Origin: Istiophorus platypterus
Lineage: Eukaryota > Chordata > Actinopteri > Istiophoriformes > Istiophoridae
Reading direction: 5' to 3'
Length of the DNA stretch: 64,000 nt
NCBI GenBank assembly: GCA_016859345.1
Contig: CM029114.1
Coordinates: forward strand, 12,732,501 to 12,796,500
In this document: one piece after another, positions 1 through 12,598 of the stretch
Layout: each line of letters opens with the position of its first letter
Position numbering within the stretch: the stretch's first letter is position 1
Program-made: the position numbers and the translations under genes
Notes under the pieces: model-generated
The model's input: only the letters and a program-made list of their open reading frames with translations
The model's database searches: none
What the model was told of the DNA's origin: nothing

Positions 1-2490
1 CAGTGTTAAATAGAATTAAGGCTTGATGCAAAGGAAGCCCAAAAGAACAGGAGTGGCAGTAAATTCGTAAACAATATTTTCTACATCACCAGTTTTCTTA
101 TTTGCGGAGTATTATAGGCTTTAGATCAGTGAAAAAGCACGGTGTTTTCACACAGGCAGATTACATCATGGTCTTTAACTCAAGATTTACAGTCATTTAT
201 TTGATGTTCAGTCATTTGTGTGGGTTTCACATGATTTGCTATATGAGAAGGGATGTATCGGTAGAGCATTCACTAGTGAGTATGTAACTGGGTATTTACC
301 CCTCTGTGATGAGGCTATGGGGTAAATAGGCAGCCAGTGGTCTTGGCAAGTAAGGATGAACATTTTCAAAAGTTTCCCATTTAACTGCTGCAGCTTTTGC
401 TAGACAGTTTTTAGAAAAAGCTCACAACCTTCAGCCAAGACTCATTTGCTATCGGATGCCATTGAGGCTGAAAGTGAGAGAACAACTGCGCACAGCGGCA
501 ATACACACTGTGGATGCTTTAGCAGGCACCATTACAAGACTTAAAAGACTGGAAAAGGGATAAAGGCAAAAGATGTGGAACTAACAAGATGAAGACATAA
601 TGCTGGGAAAGCAAGAGTATGAAAGAGAGCAGTCAATTTCCTTGCTGCTAAAGAAGTCTTGACAATGAAAGCTATGCTGATGAGAGGAGAGGAATCATCT
701 AAGTTATCATCTATAGAGTATCTTGTTTTCGACTTGAAAGTAGGAAAGAAAATAACACATGAACATACTGTGAAACCTTAGGAGTATAAAAACATGTCTC
801 AAAGATAACATAGACTTGACATCTTGGTAATGGGAACACCTAGTACTCCACAAAGTTAGTGATTTTAATTGTGTTTCTGTGTGATCAGGTAGACTTCTTA
901 AAGCAATGCTTTTAATTTTTTTTTTAAGATAACCAGGACTAAATTGTGGTTTCAAAATTACCCTTTACCTTGATCTTAAGAAATGGAAAAACATTTTTTT
1001 TTGTTTTTGAGTGTGTGCTTGTGTAGGAAAGAAACAGAGGAGAAGAAATGGCTTCAGCTAGGATCTGAGATGGCTGGGCACTGGATCATTGCTGAATGTG
1101 GATGTACTTACTGCCTCGGAACACTCGGTTATCTCAAAATGACAGCTAAATTGGCCTGTCAACAAAGCAACACTCATCTAAGCAACTTCACTGGTGCATT
1201 AGTGCTACTTCCAAACATAGATCAGGAATATGGGGCATCACTTCCATTCTGGAAGCCACAGGGGAAAATTAGACAGTTTCTGAGTGCTGTACTATTGAGA
1301 CATGCAGGCTTAACAATCGGTTGGTATCATTCGCCTACTGATATCATTGATGAGCTGTCAGTATTTTCATGACTGCCTGTAATTTAATAATTCAAACACA
1401 GTACTTCCTTTGGCTGCTTCAACTTCTCCAATTTCTACTGTTGCTCCAGTGTACAGAAATGATTTTTACTCTTATTATAAAATTGCCACCTTATCTACGC
1501 ATCCTTCTATCCATCTGTCAGTTGTTGTCAGTGTTATTGTTTTTTTTTTTTTAATCAATCCAGTCAATACAACATAACACACTCTAATTTATAATAGTTT
1601 TTAATAATAAATCTTGGGCATCCCAATTCAAAATCACATAGCATATAGGTGCATCTACTGACTTATCTGCAGAACTTAAGCAGGTAACTCAAGTCAGCCA
1701 ACTCTGAACTGAATTGCCTTAAACTCTAGTGAATTAAATTTCTTGAATGTGCGTCTGGTAAATCCCTAAGGCAATGCCACTATCTCCATTCCAGGCTGTG
1801 GAGGACTCATCCCTGAGAGACTGTACACCCCCTCTATGCCTCAGGTTTATCAGTGTATAAAAAAACACACTGTCTTGTGTAAATTAATGCTTGCAGGATA
1901 CTTACCACTAAGCATAATTAAAAAGTTGCTACATGTAGGCTATAAACTTTCACTTAACAATTCTGAATGCAGTACATAAAAATATGTCACATTACAGAAC
2001 AACTGACAGCTAAAGTCAAGAGATTTGGCAGCATATTTAACTTGTTTTTGGTCATCTAAAATGTTTATATGGGAAATATTTGTAGACTTTTGTCTAGAGA
2101 AAAGAAGCTCCTTTGCATTTTCATACAGTAAGCCTTTGAGGTAGGGAGCTTTAGCTCAGCAACATCGAGACTGAAAATCAGACAAGCAGCTCATTTATAA
2201 TCTTTTGCTTAGGTTTTGTCTCAAATCCACCAGGAGTTCCCTGCCAGATATATCCCTTTTCAGAAAAAAATACCCTCTATAACAGGACCCTGTGTAAGTC
2301 TGTATTTGTGCGCATGTCCATATTATTGTGTGATGAGTAGTACAGCAATATGTGTGGGAGGAAATAGTGCATTTTGAAAAGTCATAGAAGCCTTTTGCAA
2401 AGAAATGTAGCTTTTTGTGACTAGTATGGACAGTTAGATTGGCCTTAAGCAGGGATACCGACTACTAGCCTGTGTGTAAGTGTGCTTCCG

Positions 2491-2508
2491 TACAGTACAT
2501 GTACTGTA
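2491..2508. repeat. Perfect 18-bp palindrome
   Basis: TACAGTACATGTACTGTA is its own reverse complement over all 18 bases. Confidence 0.95.
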
Positions 2509-3828
2509 GGTACAAAAGTCAGCATGCCCCCACATCCATGAGATTAAACCGAGATGAGTGGGCAAGCTGGCAATTGAGGCTCCTACAGAGAAGACCTTGA
2601 CTGGGTGGCGAGATACCTTTAAAAAAAAAAAAAAAAACGGAATTTGCTTTGACCATTCAAAAATCAACTCCCAAGAGTTTTATGCTGAGAGGTCTGAAGA
2701 TGCAGTGAGGTAATTCACTTTAGTTGCTGTTGCCATTTAATTAAAGGTGACCGTCCATATAACGAAAGAGTGGTTAGAGTATACTGTAACCACTCTCTTA
2801 ATCATCATTCTTTCCTTCTAACTGAGAGTGTGAGCCAAGAAAAACTGTGAATTTTGCTTGTAACGTGCATTACGAACCGAGATAAATTAAAGCAGACCTC
2901 AAATTGGAATATTTGAAGATGTATTGTTATGATAAACCATCTGTTCTATTATATATTTTCTAAAGTACTTTCATTATGTAGTGCGTGTCATGGACATATG
3001 TGAATTAAAAAACTGTAAAAGTGCGATGGCAGAACACCAGCCAGTCTATTCTAACAAGAACAAATCTCTAACCGGAGATAAACAAGAAGAGCTGAGTAAT
3101 TCCTGAAAGCTGCAAACTGAGCTTTGTGGAAAAGACGAAGTGTAGAGAGGGATCAAAACAGACCTCAGGCTCTAGGCTCTGACTGTAACTAGTATGGATC
3201 TCTGATTCCTGTTTACCAATGACCCCTCCCACTCTTCTTCTGCCTCCTCCACAGCTCGTCCATGCCTTATTGCCATCAAGACAAGCCAGGCAGTGGCTAA
3301 TTACTGTACAGCTACAAACAAACCAATACCTCTCTATCTCCCTGGTCATGTCCCATTACTTCAGCTTAGTCCTCCTATTCATATTTCTCTTGACAGGTGC
3401 ATCTGTCCATGGAGAATGAGGCAGTGTTGTAATCGGCAGGCAAAGGATGTCGTAATTAAGAGGTGTATCTCTGGGCTAACACATGGCTTAGCCAAGGTGA
3501 AAATGATGGTGGGAGTGGAGTTTTATTGAACATAACAGGGTTTTGTCAATAACATTGGCGCTCGGCATTTGTGTTTTGTTTATTAATGCTTGGGGTCTAT
3601 GTGCATCTGTACATGATTGTGCACCTGTTCATGTTTATGTCTGACCTTCACCAGCAAGCATCATTTAGTGTGATGATCAGGACATGTACTCTTTCCTCTC
3701 TACCGTTTTCTCACAGGCAACTTCAGAATGTGTTGAACACCCACATGTTCAACCGCTGAATCAATGTGAGTCAAGGAGGGAGAAAAATCAGGGAAGGAGA
3801 GACAATGCAGAGAGAGAAAGAAGCAGAT

Positions 3829-3843
3829 TGTGTGTGTGTGTGT
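3829..3843. repeat. Short (TG)n
   Basis: A perfect TG run of about seven units in otherwise purine-rich sequence (GAGA and GGAGA motifs at 3776-3905). Confidence 0.85.
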
Positions 3844-4939
3844 CTGAGCACGTGCATTAGTGCAAGAGAGGAAGAGGAAAGTGGGAGAGAAATAAGAGGG
3901 AGCCTGAAATGAGACAGCATGGATAGGAGTGCACAGATTGATATAGTAATTACCAAGAAAGCTATCCCTCAGTTAGGAATACATCTACATACATTAGAGT
4001 CGGGTTGCTTCCCAGCCACTGTTTTTTTGAGGTTGGCACAGCAGCGTCTCATACACAAACAGAGCATGTGAAAAGGTCATCACTGGACAGTCACTGGACA
4101 TACACTAACAATGAAGAACCTATCTATCATATATGTTGCTCACAGTAGCAGAGGGAGAAATCAATCTCATTGGCAAGGAAAGAGTAGAAAAAAACTACCA
4201 AAAATAAAGCCAGTAGTCTCTCTTCATGTACAGGTACATTAAACAAACAAAGAGTGACACACACACAGAAAGGGGAAGATCAGCTCCTCCTCAGCGCTCT
4301 GATGTCTGTGATGTTTACTGGAATTCCCATGTTAGCTGTAATTCAAGGAGTTTCTCGTTGCGTCATCCCATAAACATAAACGCGGCCAATTACCTGTCAC
4401 ATGCAGCACTTGGAGAGCGACTTACACTTGGAAGCAATGCTTGCCCCGGTGAGATTCAAAGGAGCTGTCATGCACACTTTCCCTGAGCTAGCAAGTAAAT
4501 CCTGTTATAGTTAGCCTATAATGTATGCAGAGTGAGGACCGGCATATTCTTGTGCAGTGTGACTACCGGCCCTGCAATATATGGATGAGCCTTTTGCATG
4601 AAAATACAATGCTGCTACCAAATGGGCTCAGAGCATGCTTGTAAGCACGCTAGCTTTTCAAACACCTGGGCTGGTTTCTGCCCAGACAAAGAGAACAAAG
4701 AGAGGCAGAGAGAGTAAGAGGAAAGAGAAAAAGGGAAAAGAGGACAGAAAGGTGAGAGGCACCGAGAAAGATGCTGCTGTGTAAATAACCGCCTAAAAAA
4801 GAAGAAAGAGGTAGAGGACAAGCAGATGGAAATACAAACCATGGTAAAATGATGCAGTGCAACTTGGATCTCTGCCGCAGGCTCAAAGCTATGCTCTGCC
4901 AGTGAATGCATGTCCGCACCGTGTGTGAATTAAATGTCT

Positions 4940-4942
<3 letters not shown>

Positions 4943-4987
<45 letters not shown>

Positions 4988-5006
4988 TGTGTGTGTGTGT
5001 GTGTGT
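4943..5006. repeat. (TG)n microsatellite
   Basis: A TG run of 22 units to 4986, one inserted A, then further TG units to 5006. Open frames rich in His-Thr on the minus strand here are repeat artefacts. Confidence 0.97.
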
Positions 5007-8000
5007 ATACAGTACAAACACAGCCACCGAGCACTGTTAACAATGTTTTTATGTGTTGTAGGAGTAGGAATACGAGAATTGTGATGACACAATGAGATTG
5101 GTATGGGGACAGGTACAGCACAGGCCTGCCCAGGCCATCCTCTTTTTTGGTTTGCATGCAGAAGAGAAGGAAACAATACTATCGAACAGATGAGGGCTGA
5201 GGGGTCAGATTGGCAGGGCTGTATCTGGTGAACCCTAATACGAAATTCTCTTTGACAAAGCTCAATTCAAGGATCTGCATACATCAAAACTCCGTAGCAT
5301 CAGAAGATTCCATTTCACTAATGGTATAAAACCATAAAAGGTGGCGTAGACTCGTGCTCTGAGCAGAGAAAGAGCCAGACTGAAAATCTCTGTTTCTAAG
5401 GACTTGCAGGAAAAAAGGATAAAAATGGATATGATAGGGAGAGGGTGGGGAATAAGAGAGGGAAAGGATGGACAAGTGATAAAAGTAATTAAACACTGCC
5501 ATCTGCTGGTCATGGTAAGAAAAAATGGTGTGCTTTGAGTCAGAGGCGAACTTATTTGAACTGATACACCTTAGACCACCTGTGTTCGTAGATTCATCAA
5601 AAGTATATGTGACACAAAAAGGACACAGTGCTGGAACAAACTTGACATAATAATAGGAAAAAATTGCAAATACAAAAAATGCAATCATATAACCTGTTCA
5701 GAAAGAGGCAAATTTAATTTGCTGTATGAGAGAAGAAGGAGCACTGAGGAAGGGGCAATCATTTTGATGCAATCACAATTATGTTAAAAGACACCATCCC
5801 CCTCTTTTCCTCACTCCTCTTGGTTCATCTAATCGAAGGCAGCAGCCCCAGTGGCAGCAACAGAGGAATAAAAGGAGGCCCTTGTGTAACTCATACCTGT
5901 GCTGGCAGGGTTTTTCTTGCTGAGTTACATTACCTGAGTCACAGTTTATCTCGTATTTCCTCATATTAAAAAAAATGCGAGAAGTACTTACTTTGTTGCT
6001 GTTCAATAGATGACACTTTTATGTGTGACACTTCTAGTAAGTGTGCTACAGCAGCTGAGATCAACAGAGTCACAGTTTTAAAAGGCTGTATCAGGTGTGT
6101 CTTGCTGTTGACTCTACAAAGATAAGGAGGCTCAAAGTGGGAGGATGACAGGAAGACAAAGAGGGATTTTTTGCATATTAAAATGTGCATGACAGTTACT
6201 TGGTTAGAGGGAGAGAGCTGCAGTCTGTCTGTATTCTGCCTGCTGATAAATTCTTACAGATACTGACCAATCCTCCTCCTATCCTCCTACGACTTACATT
6301 AAGTAGGTATATAACCTGTATGATAAAAACCCATTTTGCATGCTGATATTTGCTACAATTATTTTGTGACTCCACTTCTCTTTTTGTGTTATGTAAATAT
6401 AAGAGCATGGCTACACAGTGTATGTGTGCTGTGACCTAAAAATCTATGCCTATGTGCTACAGCTTGTCTTTACCCACATACCCATCGGGTCTTAGCTCCA
6501 TCTGTTCTCCCACGGAGCTCAGATCCCCAAATAAAGACTTCCATTCCAACATGACAGGGCTTTTTCTGCCGAGAGAATTTAAAGGTGGCCATTGTCAAAC
6601 TCTGTGCCACCTTTACCAAAACCAGACCGTCTCTGCAATAATAAAACCTATTTCAAGTCTGCTGTGTTCAATCTGTCACTGTCAACTTTTATTGCAACAA
6701 CTGAATCAGTCCAGGTTGATGCAGGGGTGTTAACAGGTGGTGGATCTGAATGGACCGCTAACTAATTAGTGCTGGTCATTAACAACATAATTCACCTTAT
6801 TAACATAAAGACAAATATTTGTGTCGATTGAGAGTATTGTCGCTACTTCACCATTCGACGATGTGCTAAAATGACAGAACCAACACAAGCTGATTTAACA
6901 GAGGACTCTACTCTCTGTGCCCATTATTTTACCAGGTGGGGTGTATTTTGGTCTGCAGAAATGTTATGTAATATTTGTTGTTTAAAAGCCTTTTAAAACA
7001 GTCACTTTGTGCTTTTAATCAAAACAGTTCTCAAAATCACATTACAGTCTATCTTTTCTGTAGCTAGTGCTTCATATAGGTATGGTAGATAGACAGGGTT
7101 TCATATATGTGCTTAGGACTTTTCACATGATTAAGTTTATTTTCCTATATTGAAAAAAAATGATTCAAGGTTCAGGAGGCCAGGGAGGAGGTCTGACCTC
7201 TGCCTCATTACAAGTTAAGAAAAAATGTGAATAAGTTTGACAATGGACTAATTGTTGATATTGAAGTCAAATATTGACATTAATAACATGAAATTATTAA
7301 AAATGATCAAATATTAACCTTGTAGAAATATGTGATGGGAACTCTTAAAGGTAAAAGGTGGAGGGGGGCTCATGTTGCCTCTGTTATATGCCAAACGACA
7401 CTGGGATTGAGTGAATCTGAGCTGATGCTGACCTCCCTTTTTTCTCCTAATAGATCTTGAACCTTGGTGGCCTAAGTTGACTCAGTCAAAAACTAACTCC
7501 TGGTGTCAGCAAAAAAAGAGTTCAGATGAGGTCACCCCTTCATCCTTGTCTTATTCATAATCTGCCCTTTCATTCTAGATATACACTTGCGTCTGTGCCC
7601 AGTGTTTAAAGATCTTGCCTAACCTTTTGTCTCATGGACTCATGTTCAGGATCAATTGAGGCAATGTGCTTAACATACTTGCCATTTTCATTTTAGTCGC
7701 ATATGAGCCCCACCCCCTTTCAAACATATAAAGAGTCCTTAGGATGTTTTTTTTCTCGTAATTGAAAAATGGAAAGAAACCACTATGCAGGTAATCCATA
7801 TTCTCACTGATGCTGTATAGATGACTGCATATTCTTGGTATTGAGATTGCGGAGACGAAAGGTATTCCTTGTTTCTTCCTTCACTCTACCCAAAAAGGAA
7901 TACTTGTTTAGAGTATAATCAGGATTATGCATTCAAGTAAGTGTAAGACTGATATAAATCATTTTGACCACTTAGTCATACATCTGTATTTCTATGTAAC

Positions 8001-10468
8001 TAAATGTTCTTTAATGTCTTAGTGAAAGAGGCTGTGGAAGATGATGACATCTGTTTGGCAGGGAGAACAACTTGTCCATCCATTCCATTGAGGAAATGAG
8101 CACCATCATACTTCAGCTAGTTAACAAAGGATAAATCCCAGAACTGAATAGAGCTCCAATAATGAGCTTTTTTTTTGGAAGAATATGCTGTATCTGTGCT
8201 GTAGTCAGGACTGCCATCTGTGTATCCAACCGCTGCTGAAGAGTCAAAGAATGAGAAACACATCAAAGCTGACTTAAGACGGGGAGTAGCATCCGAAAAG
8301 AGATAAACACAATCATCCAACTCTGCAGCATCCAGAGGAACTCCATTACTGGAAACAAAGCATTCATGCATGTGTATGCTCATGAGTTTGTGGGGTTGGA
8401 AGGAGCGGAAGAGAAAGAAAGAAAATTTGAGTGTTTTTGGAAAAGAGTAACAGCTTAGCCCATACATGTAAAACAATATATGTATTACTGTGTGCTTGCA
8501 TGCATGTGCTTTAATTACAGACCCAACCTCAAATAATGGCAAATGTAATCACATGTAGCACAGTCATGCACAACTACAAAATCCTGCAAGTGCCATGCCT
8601 CAAGCTTAGTATATAAGGTCATTACTATTCTGGATGGATCTGGCCATAGCCTGTGTCTCTGTGGTAAGTTAAGAATTAAACATGCGCCAGCTTCAGGCAA
8701 GCACAGAGGGCTAAGCAAAGGGCAATTTGTCTCATTGAACTGCTGCCTGTCTGCCTGTCTGCCGAATGGAATCAAATTATGCAGGTCTTTTGCTTTTCTA
8801 AAAAGCCACAGTGTTTTACATAAAAACAGAGTTGATGTGATTACTATAGGCTAAAGCCTCATGCCAAATAACTGGATAGCAGGTTCAAAAGAAACTAGAA
8901 TACAGTTCTTGCCAAAGCATCTAGAACTAGACAGCTGTTAGTTATTCAAACTAAAATTTCAGTGTCTATGTTTCTCCCCACTGGTCTGACATTTCTCCTC
9001 ACAGCAGCAATAGCTTGAAGTCAAAATATAAGATACTTGCACTCTCCAAATATTGCCACAAGGGGTCACTCACCAACTGTAAACTAGCAACCCTGTGGCT
9101 AGAATACTGTAAAATACAGTCCCTTTTCCATAGGCTGTATATATCAGAGCATTGTAGTTTGTCAGTGCATACAAAACAAAAAAAGAAAGGGGAAACATGC
9201 ATATGAGATATATAAGAAGAAAAAGTGTCTAGTAAATATACATCAAGGGTTGTATGCATGCCACTCTGAGTATGGATAAACTAAATCATCAAGCTCTTGT
9301 AAAGAAAATATGTATGAATTAAGATATAAAAAGAATATAAAATTCAGTTAATTAGATTTAATGATATCTAGTGCATAAAGATAGGTAATGTCTTTGAAAA
9401 TTTCTTCATATATGTCTGGGATCAACACAGACACAGTAGTACACTTAAAATTATTTATCTCAAAACAAATAAAAATGATGGTTGGTTTATACATATTCCA
9501 TGAGTATATCTATTTATATAGGAATATCTGTTTTAAGATAGCACCACACAGTTTGGCCTGATGTAACCCATACCAAAACAATCATTCTATCCACTTATGA
9601 AGACATCATAATCACTGTGACTACAATAAGAAAATCCTCTGCTATCTGCAAGTACAGATACAATCAGAGCATTGACTGTTGCTGTTCTCCTCCAGTGAGT
9701 CAAGAACTGATGCTGAATTATACTCTGAATCTGTCTAAAGAATCTGATATCAGCTCTTATTGGTGGAGATAGATATGACACAAACTACTTTAACACAAAT
9801 GTACCTTAACCCTTTCTGCAAGAGCAAATTATATGATTATGTTTTGTTTTCTCTGGTTTTAGGAATGAAAAAAAATATCAATCCCAGGGAGGAAAAGAGA
9901 CAGTTGTGATGTGAAGCAATAGGTTTTAGTGGAAAGGATAAAATACAAGCACATAACTAGGCCAACAAGCAATATAAAAGTAATTTTAACACATTAAAAA
10001 TTGAAATGTTAAGACAGCTTAGTATTGTGCAAAGAGTGCACAATCCTAAATGTGTTGTGACACTACATATCACCAGGTTGCATTGGGTATGCTTTCTAAC
10101 GGTACAATACGGAATTGTTATTTTAGGGCTGTAATAAAATCCAATATTTATTAGGTTAGGAATAATGTTTTTAAGGGTTACAGTGCTTTATAAAGAATGC
10201 ACTACACTTAACAAATCACAGTTGGCAATTATATGAAAAAATTTTCATCTGTCTAAAAATCAACAGCATAAGCAGTAAATTGTATTCTTTGATAATAAAG
10301 TGAAACTGTAAGCAGCTTTCTTTTGTCAGAAGCCAGGGAAACATCCTGAGAAAACATCACGTGCTTCATATTAGTTCATCTTTATATCAAAACATTCCAC
10401 ATAATTACTGATGCATTTTCATCATTACACCTTATCTACATATGGGAGAAATATATCACGGGATCCCC

Positions 10469-10524
10469 TGCACATGTAGTGTCCGGTCAGCTCAGCTGCA
10501 CATGTTGTGTCAGGTCAGCTCAGC
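10469..10524. repeat. 28-bp tandem duplication, two copies
   Basis: Two adjacent 28-bp units starting tgcacatgt and ending ggtcagctcagc differ at only two positions (a/t and c/a). Each carries a CACATG E-box-like motif and an AGCTCAGCTG core at the junction. Confidence 0.9.
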
Positions 10525-12140
10525 TGCAGAGCAGTCGTCCCACACCATACTCCTGTGCATGACTCTCATGTTATACCTTAAAACTCAAATTTTAGTGTTT
10601 TGCTCATCAGCTGGGATGTGAAAACATGAGATTTCCAGACAGTAAGAGAAAGTAAAAGTCAGTTTCTTGGTTATATCTCAGTAATGAATCCTATCAAACA
10701 GCAGAGTTTCTCTCCTGCTGGGTTGCTGACAGCAGCAACGCTGCAAGTGTTGAAGTGGCTAACTGTGACAAGTCACACTACCCTACCTCATGCTGTCCAA
10801 TGTTTTACTGCCCTGCATTCCCTTTACCTGTCTCCCCTTCCATCAATGTAAGTTTTTTGGTTAGGTGATTTTATGAGACTTTGTTTACACAGCCTGCCAT
10901 CGTGTGGCAGCCAAAAAAAGGGAGTCATCACAGGGTCTTCATGACCAATGCATTGATTCATCAACTCTTAAGGGGCAGCCCCTTCAAATTAGACTTTTAA
11001 TTGTACTGTATGCTGCTGTAATGTTGAGTCTTAGAGGGAAAAATTCAACATTGATTTAAATTTGTTCTGTAAGTGTCCACCAATGTCTAAAACCTATATG
11101 CAAATACAATCTGTGTTTTATGCCTTAGAAATCAAAGTACTGCTTACCCTGAACCAACAAATCTTAAGCCAACCACTGAGAAGCCCAGAGCACTGTTCTA
11201 TGCTATCAAACACTTTTTTCACTCACATGTTTAAATGAGTATGTTTGAAATGGCGTAAGATCCTGATCCAACAAATAGGACCATCTCATTGTCCTGAGGA
11301 AAAGACATAGTAACCTAATCTGCACTGAGGTACCTGCGCTGTACATACATTGTTCACTATTAATGTAAAACCACTAGATGGCAGCAGAGAACCATGTTTA
11401 TGAAATAAACTCAGTTTTGAACATAAACGAGTTCAGTTTGTTGTGTCATATAGATCTAAATAAAAACAGGATAAGCAGCTAAGTATAGAGAAAATGTAGA
11501 GAAGTACTGGTTGATTTGATAAAAATAAATATACATACTCTGATCCCCATATAACAGTGCATAGATAGATCAGTAAGTGTGTGCGAGACAGAGAGACAAA
11601 GAGATATTACTAATATGTAAATATGCTAATGTGGTGCTAAAAATTAATGTCTCATCGTATATTAAACGCTCAGTGTGAAAGCCTATGCAGATGCAGCCTT
11701 CATAAAGCAGTGCAGATAAGAACTCCTATTGGAGTATAGTGTATTGCTAATAATGTGTAATGAATGCATCTCTTTAAATGGTGGAAATGTCTGCATGCAC
11801 ACACAAAGGGACACTGTAAAAAAATTAGAAAGGAATGAAAGCTTGACTTGACACTATGTGGTTGTTTATTATAGTCAGAGAAGCACATGGCAGAAGGAGA
11901 GCTCACCATCCTAAATATCAACTGAGAATGTCATATAATATTGATACACCTACGGAACACCACACTATACTGTCCTCACTGTTATGTAAAAGTACAGGAT
12001 GCTATAATGTATTCATTCACACAGCACATGAGTTATATGTGAAAAGAACTTCTACTGTGACTTGTGAGCCTCTGTGAGCTTTAAGCCACAATAGAAATGT
12101 AGGAGAATTTATCTGAGTTGGGATATATACTCTTTTTTAG

Positions 12141-12158
12141 ACATATACATATATATAC

Positions 12159-12227
<69 letters not shown>

Positions 12228-12313
12228 CACACACACATACATAGGGGGAGAGTGAGAGAGAGAGAGAGAGAGAGTGTGTATGTGCTAAGAATACAAGAAG
12301 AAGAAGAAGAAAA
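12141..12313. repeat. Compound microsatellite: (AT/AC)n, (GA)n, (GAA)n
   Basis: From left to right: an AT tract with interspersed AC units (12141-12241), a GA run (about 12250-12274) and a GAA run (about 12297-12313). On the ctnna2 strand this is (TTC)n, (CT)n, then (GT) and (AT) beginning 17 nt after the exon 6 splice junction. Confidence 0.95.
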
Positions 12314-12331
12314 GAATGCTTGCATACTTAC

Positions 12332-12598
12332 ATCAAATTCATTGAGGGCAGCAGCCAGTTCTCCAATGCCAGCATGGTTGTGCTTTTCATCAGTGGGTGA
12401 GGTGGCCTGAGCTGCACTAGAAATGCCTCCTATGGCCTCTTGCACCTGCTTGAACACGTAGTCTCGGTTAGCACGTGTGGCTGCCACATCTGGGTGGCGC
12501 AGGAAGGCCTGTGAGGCCGTGTACAGCATGGTGGCATTTTTCTTAAGGGCTCCACGTGCAGCTGCCATCTCATCTCGACACTGGGGGTCTTTCAGTTC
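12332..12598 (-). CDS. ctnna2: ctnna2 exon 6: residues 196-284
   Basis: The exon is 267 nt, encodes 89 codons and is phase 0/0. It begins ELKDPQCRDEMAAARGALKK, continues NATMLYTASQAFLRHPDVAA and ends GELAAALNEFD. The acceptor is ttgaccttcacag and the donor is GAT followed by gtaagt, a near-perfect consensus. The encoded part finishes the N-domain and, through the variable stretch around SPTDEKHNHAGIGE, enters the linker to the middle (vinculin-binding) domain. That linker is the only part that looks clearly diverged from the mammalian protein; the helical part is nearly unchanged. The open frame seems to run on to about 12137, but after EFD it reads intronic (TTC)n, (CT)n and (AT)n repeats and is not coding. 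The next coding exon is outside the window. Confidence 0.97.

Larger units (their letters stand above)
1..12331 (-). other. ctnna2: ctnna2 intron 6, 3'-truncated by the window edge
   Basis: At least 12.3 kb of intron follows the exon 6 donor. No further alpha-catenin exon was found on the minus strand. Contents seen: a compound microsatellite right after the donor (12141-12313), GT repeats at 3829-3843 and 4943-5006, an 18-bp palindrome at 2491-2508, a 28-bp tandem duplication at 10469-10524, and a GC-richer block at 4330-4440 that resembles a conserved regulatory element. Open frames such as 983-1372 (+, 129 codons), 5284-5688 (-, 134 codons) and most of 8117-8542 (-, 141 codons) match no family I recognise and look like chance frames. 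In mammals LRRTM1 is nested in a later CTNNA2 intron; nothing like its leucine-rich repeats is visible here. Confidence 0.9.

Noticed and set aside
983..1372. Plus-strand frame of 129 codons
   Set aside because: No recognisable domain, no splice or promoter context, and it lies inside a ctnna2 intron; the flanking sequence gave no readable continuation. Most likely a chance frame, though a protein search would settle it.
4943..5006. Possible CRISPR-like or structured repeat array
   Set aside because: Simple dinucleotide repeats without spacers; no CRISPR array exists anywhere in the window, as expected for an animal genome.
5262..5688. Overlapping minus-strand frames of 83 and 134 codons
   Set aside because: Two overlapping frames of similar length in low-complexity AT-rich DNA, no known family, chance length.
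8117..8542. Minus-strand frame of 141 codons in intron 6
   Set aside because: Same strand as ctnna2 but without alpha-catenin similarity; residues look random and no well-formed exon boundaries were found.
12137..12331. Apparent continuation of the exon 6 reading frame
   Set aside because: After EFD the frame crosses a consensus gtaagt donor into microsatellite sequence; family alignment ends at the donor.
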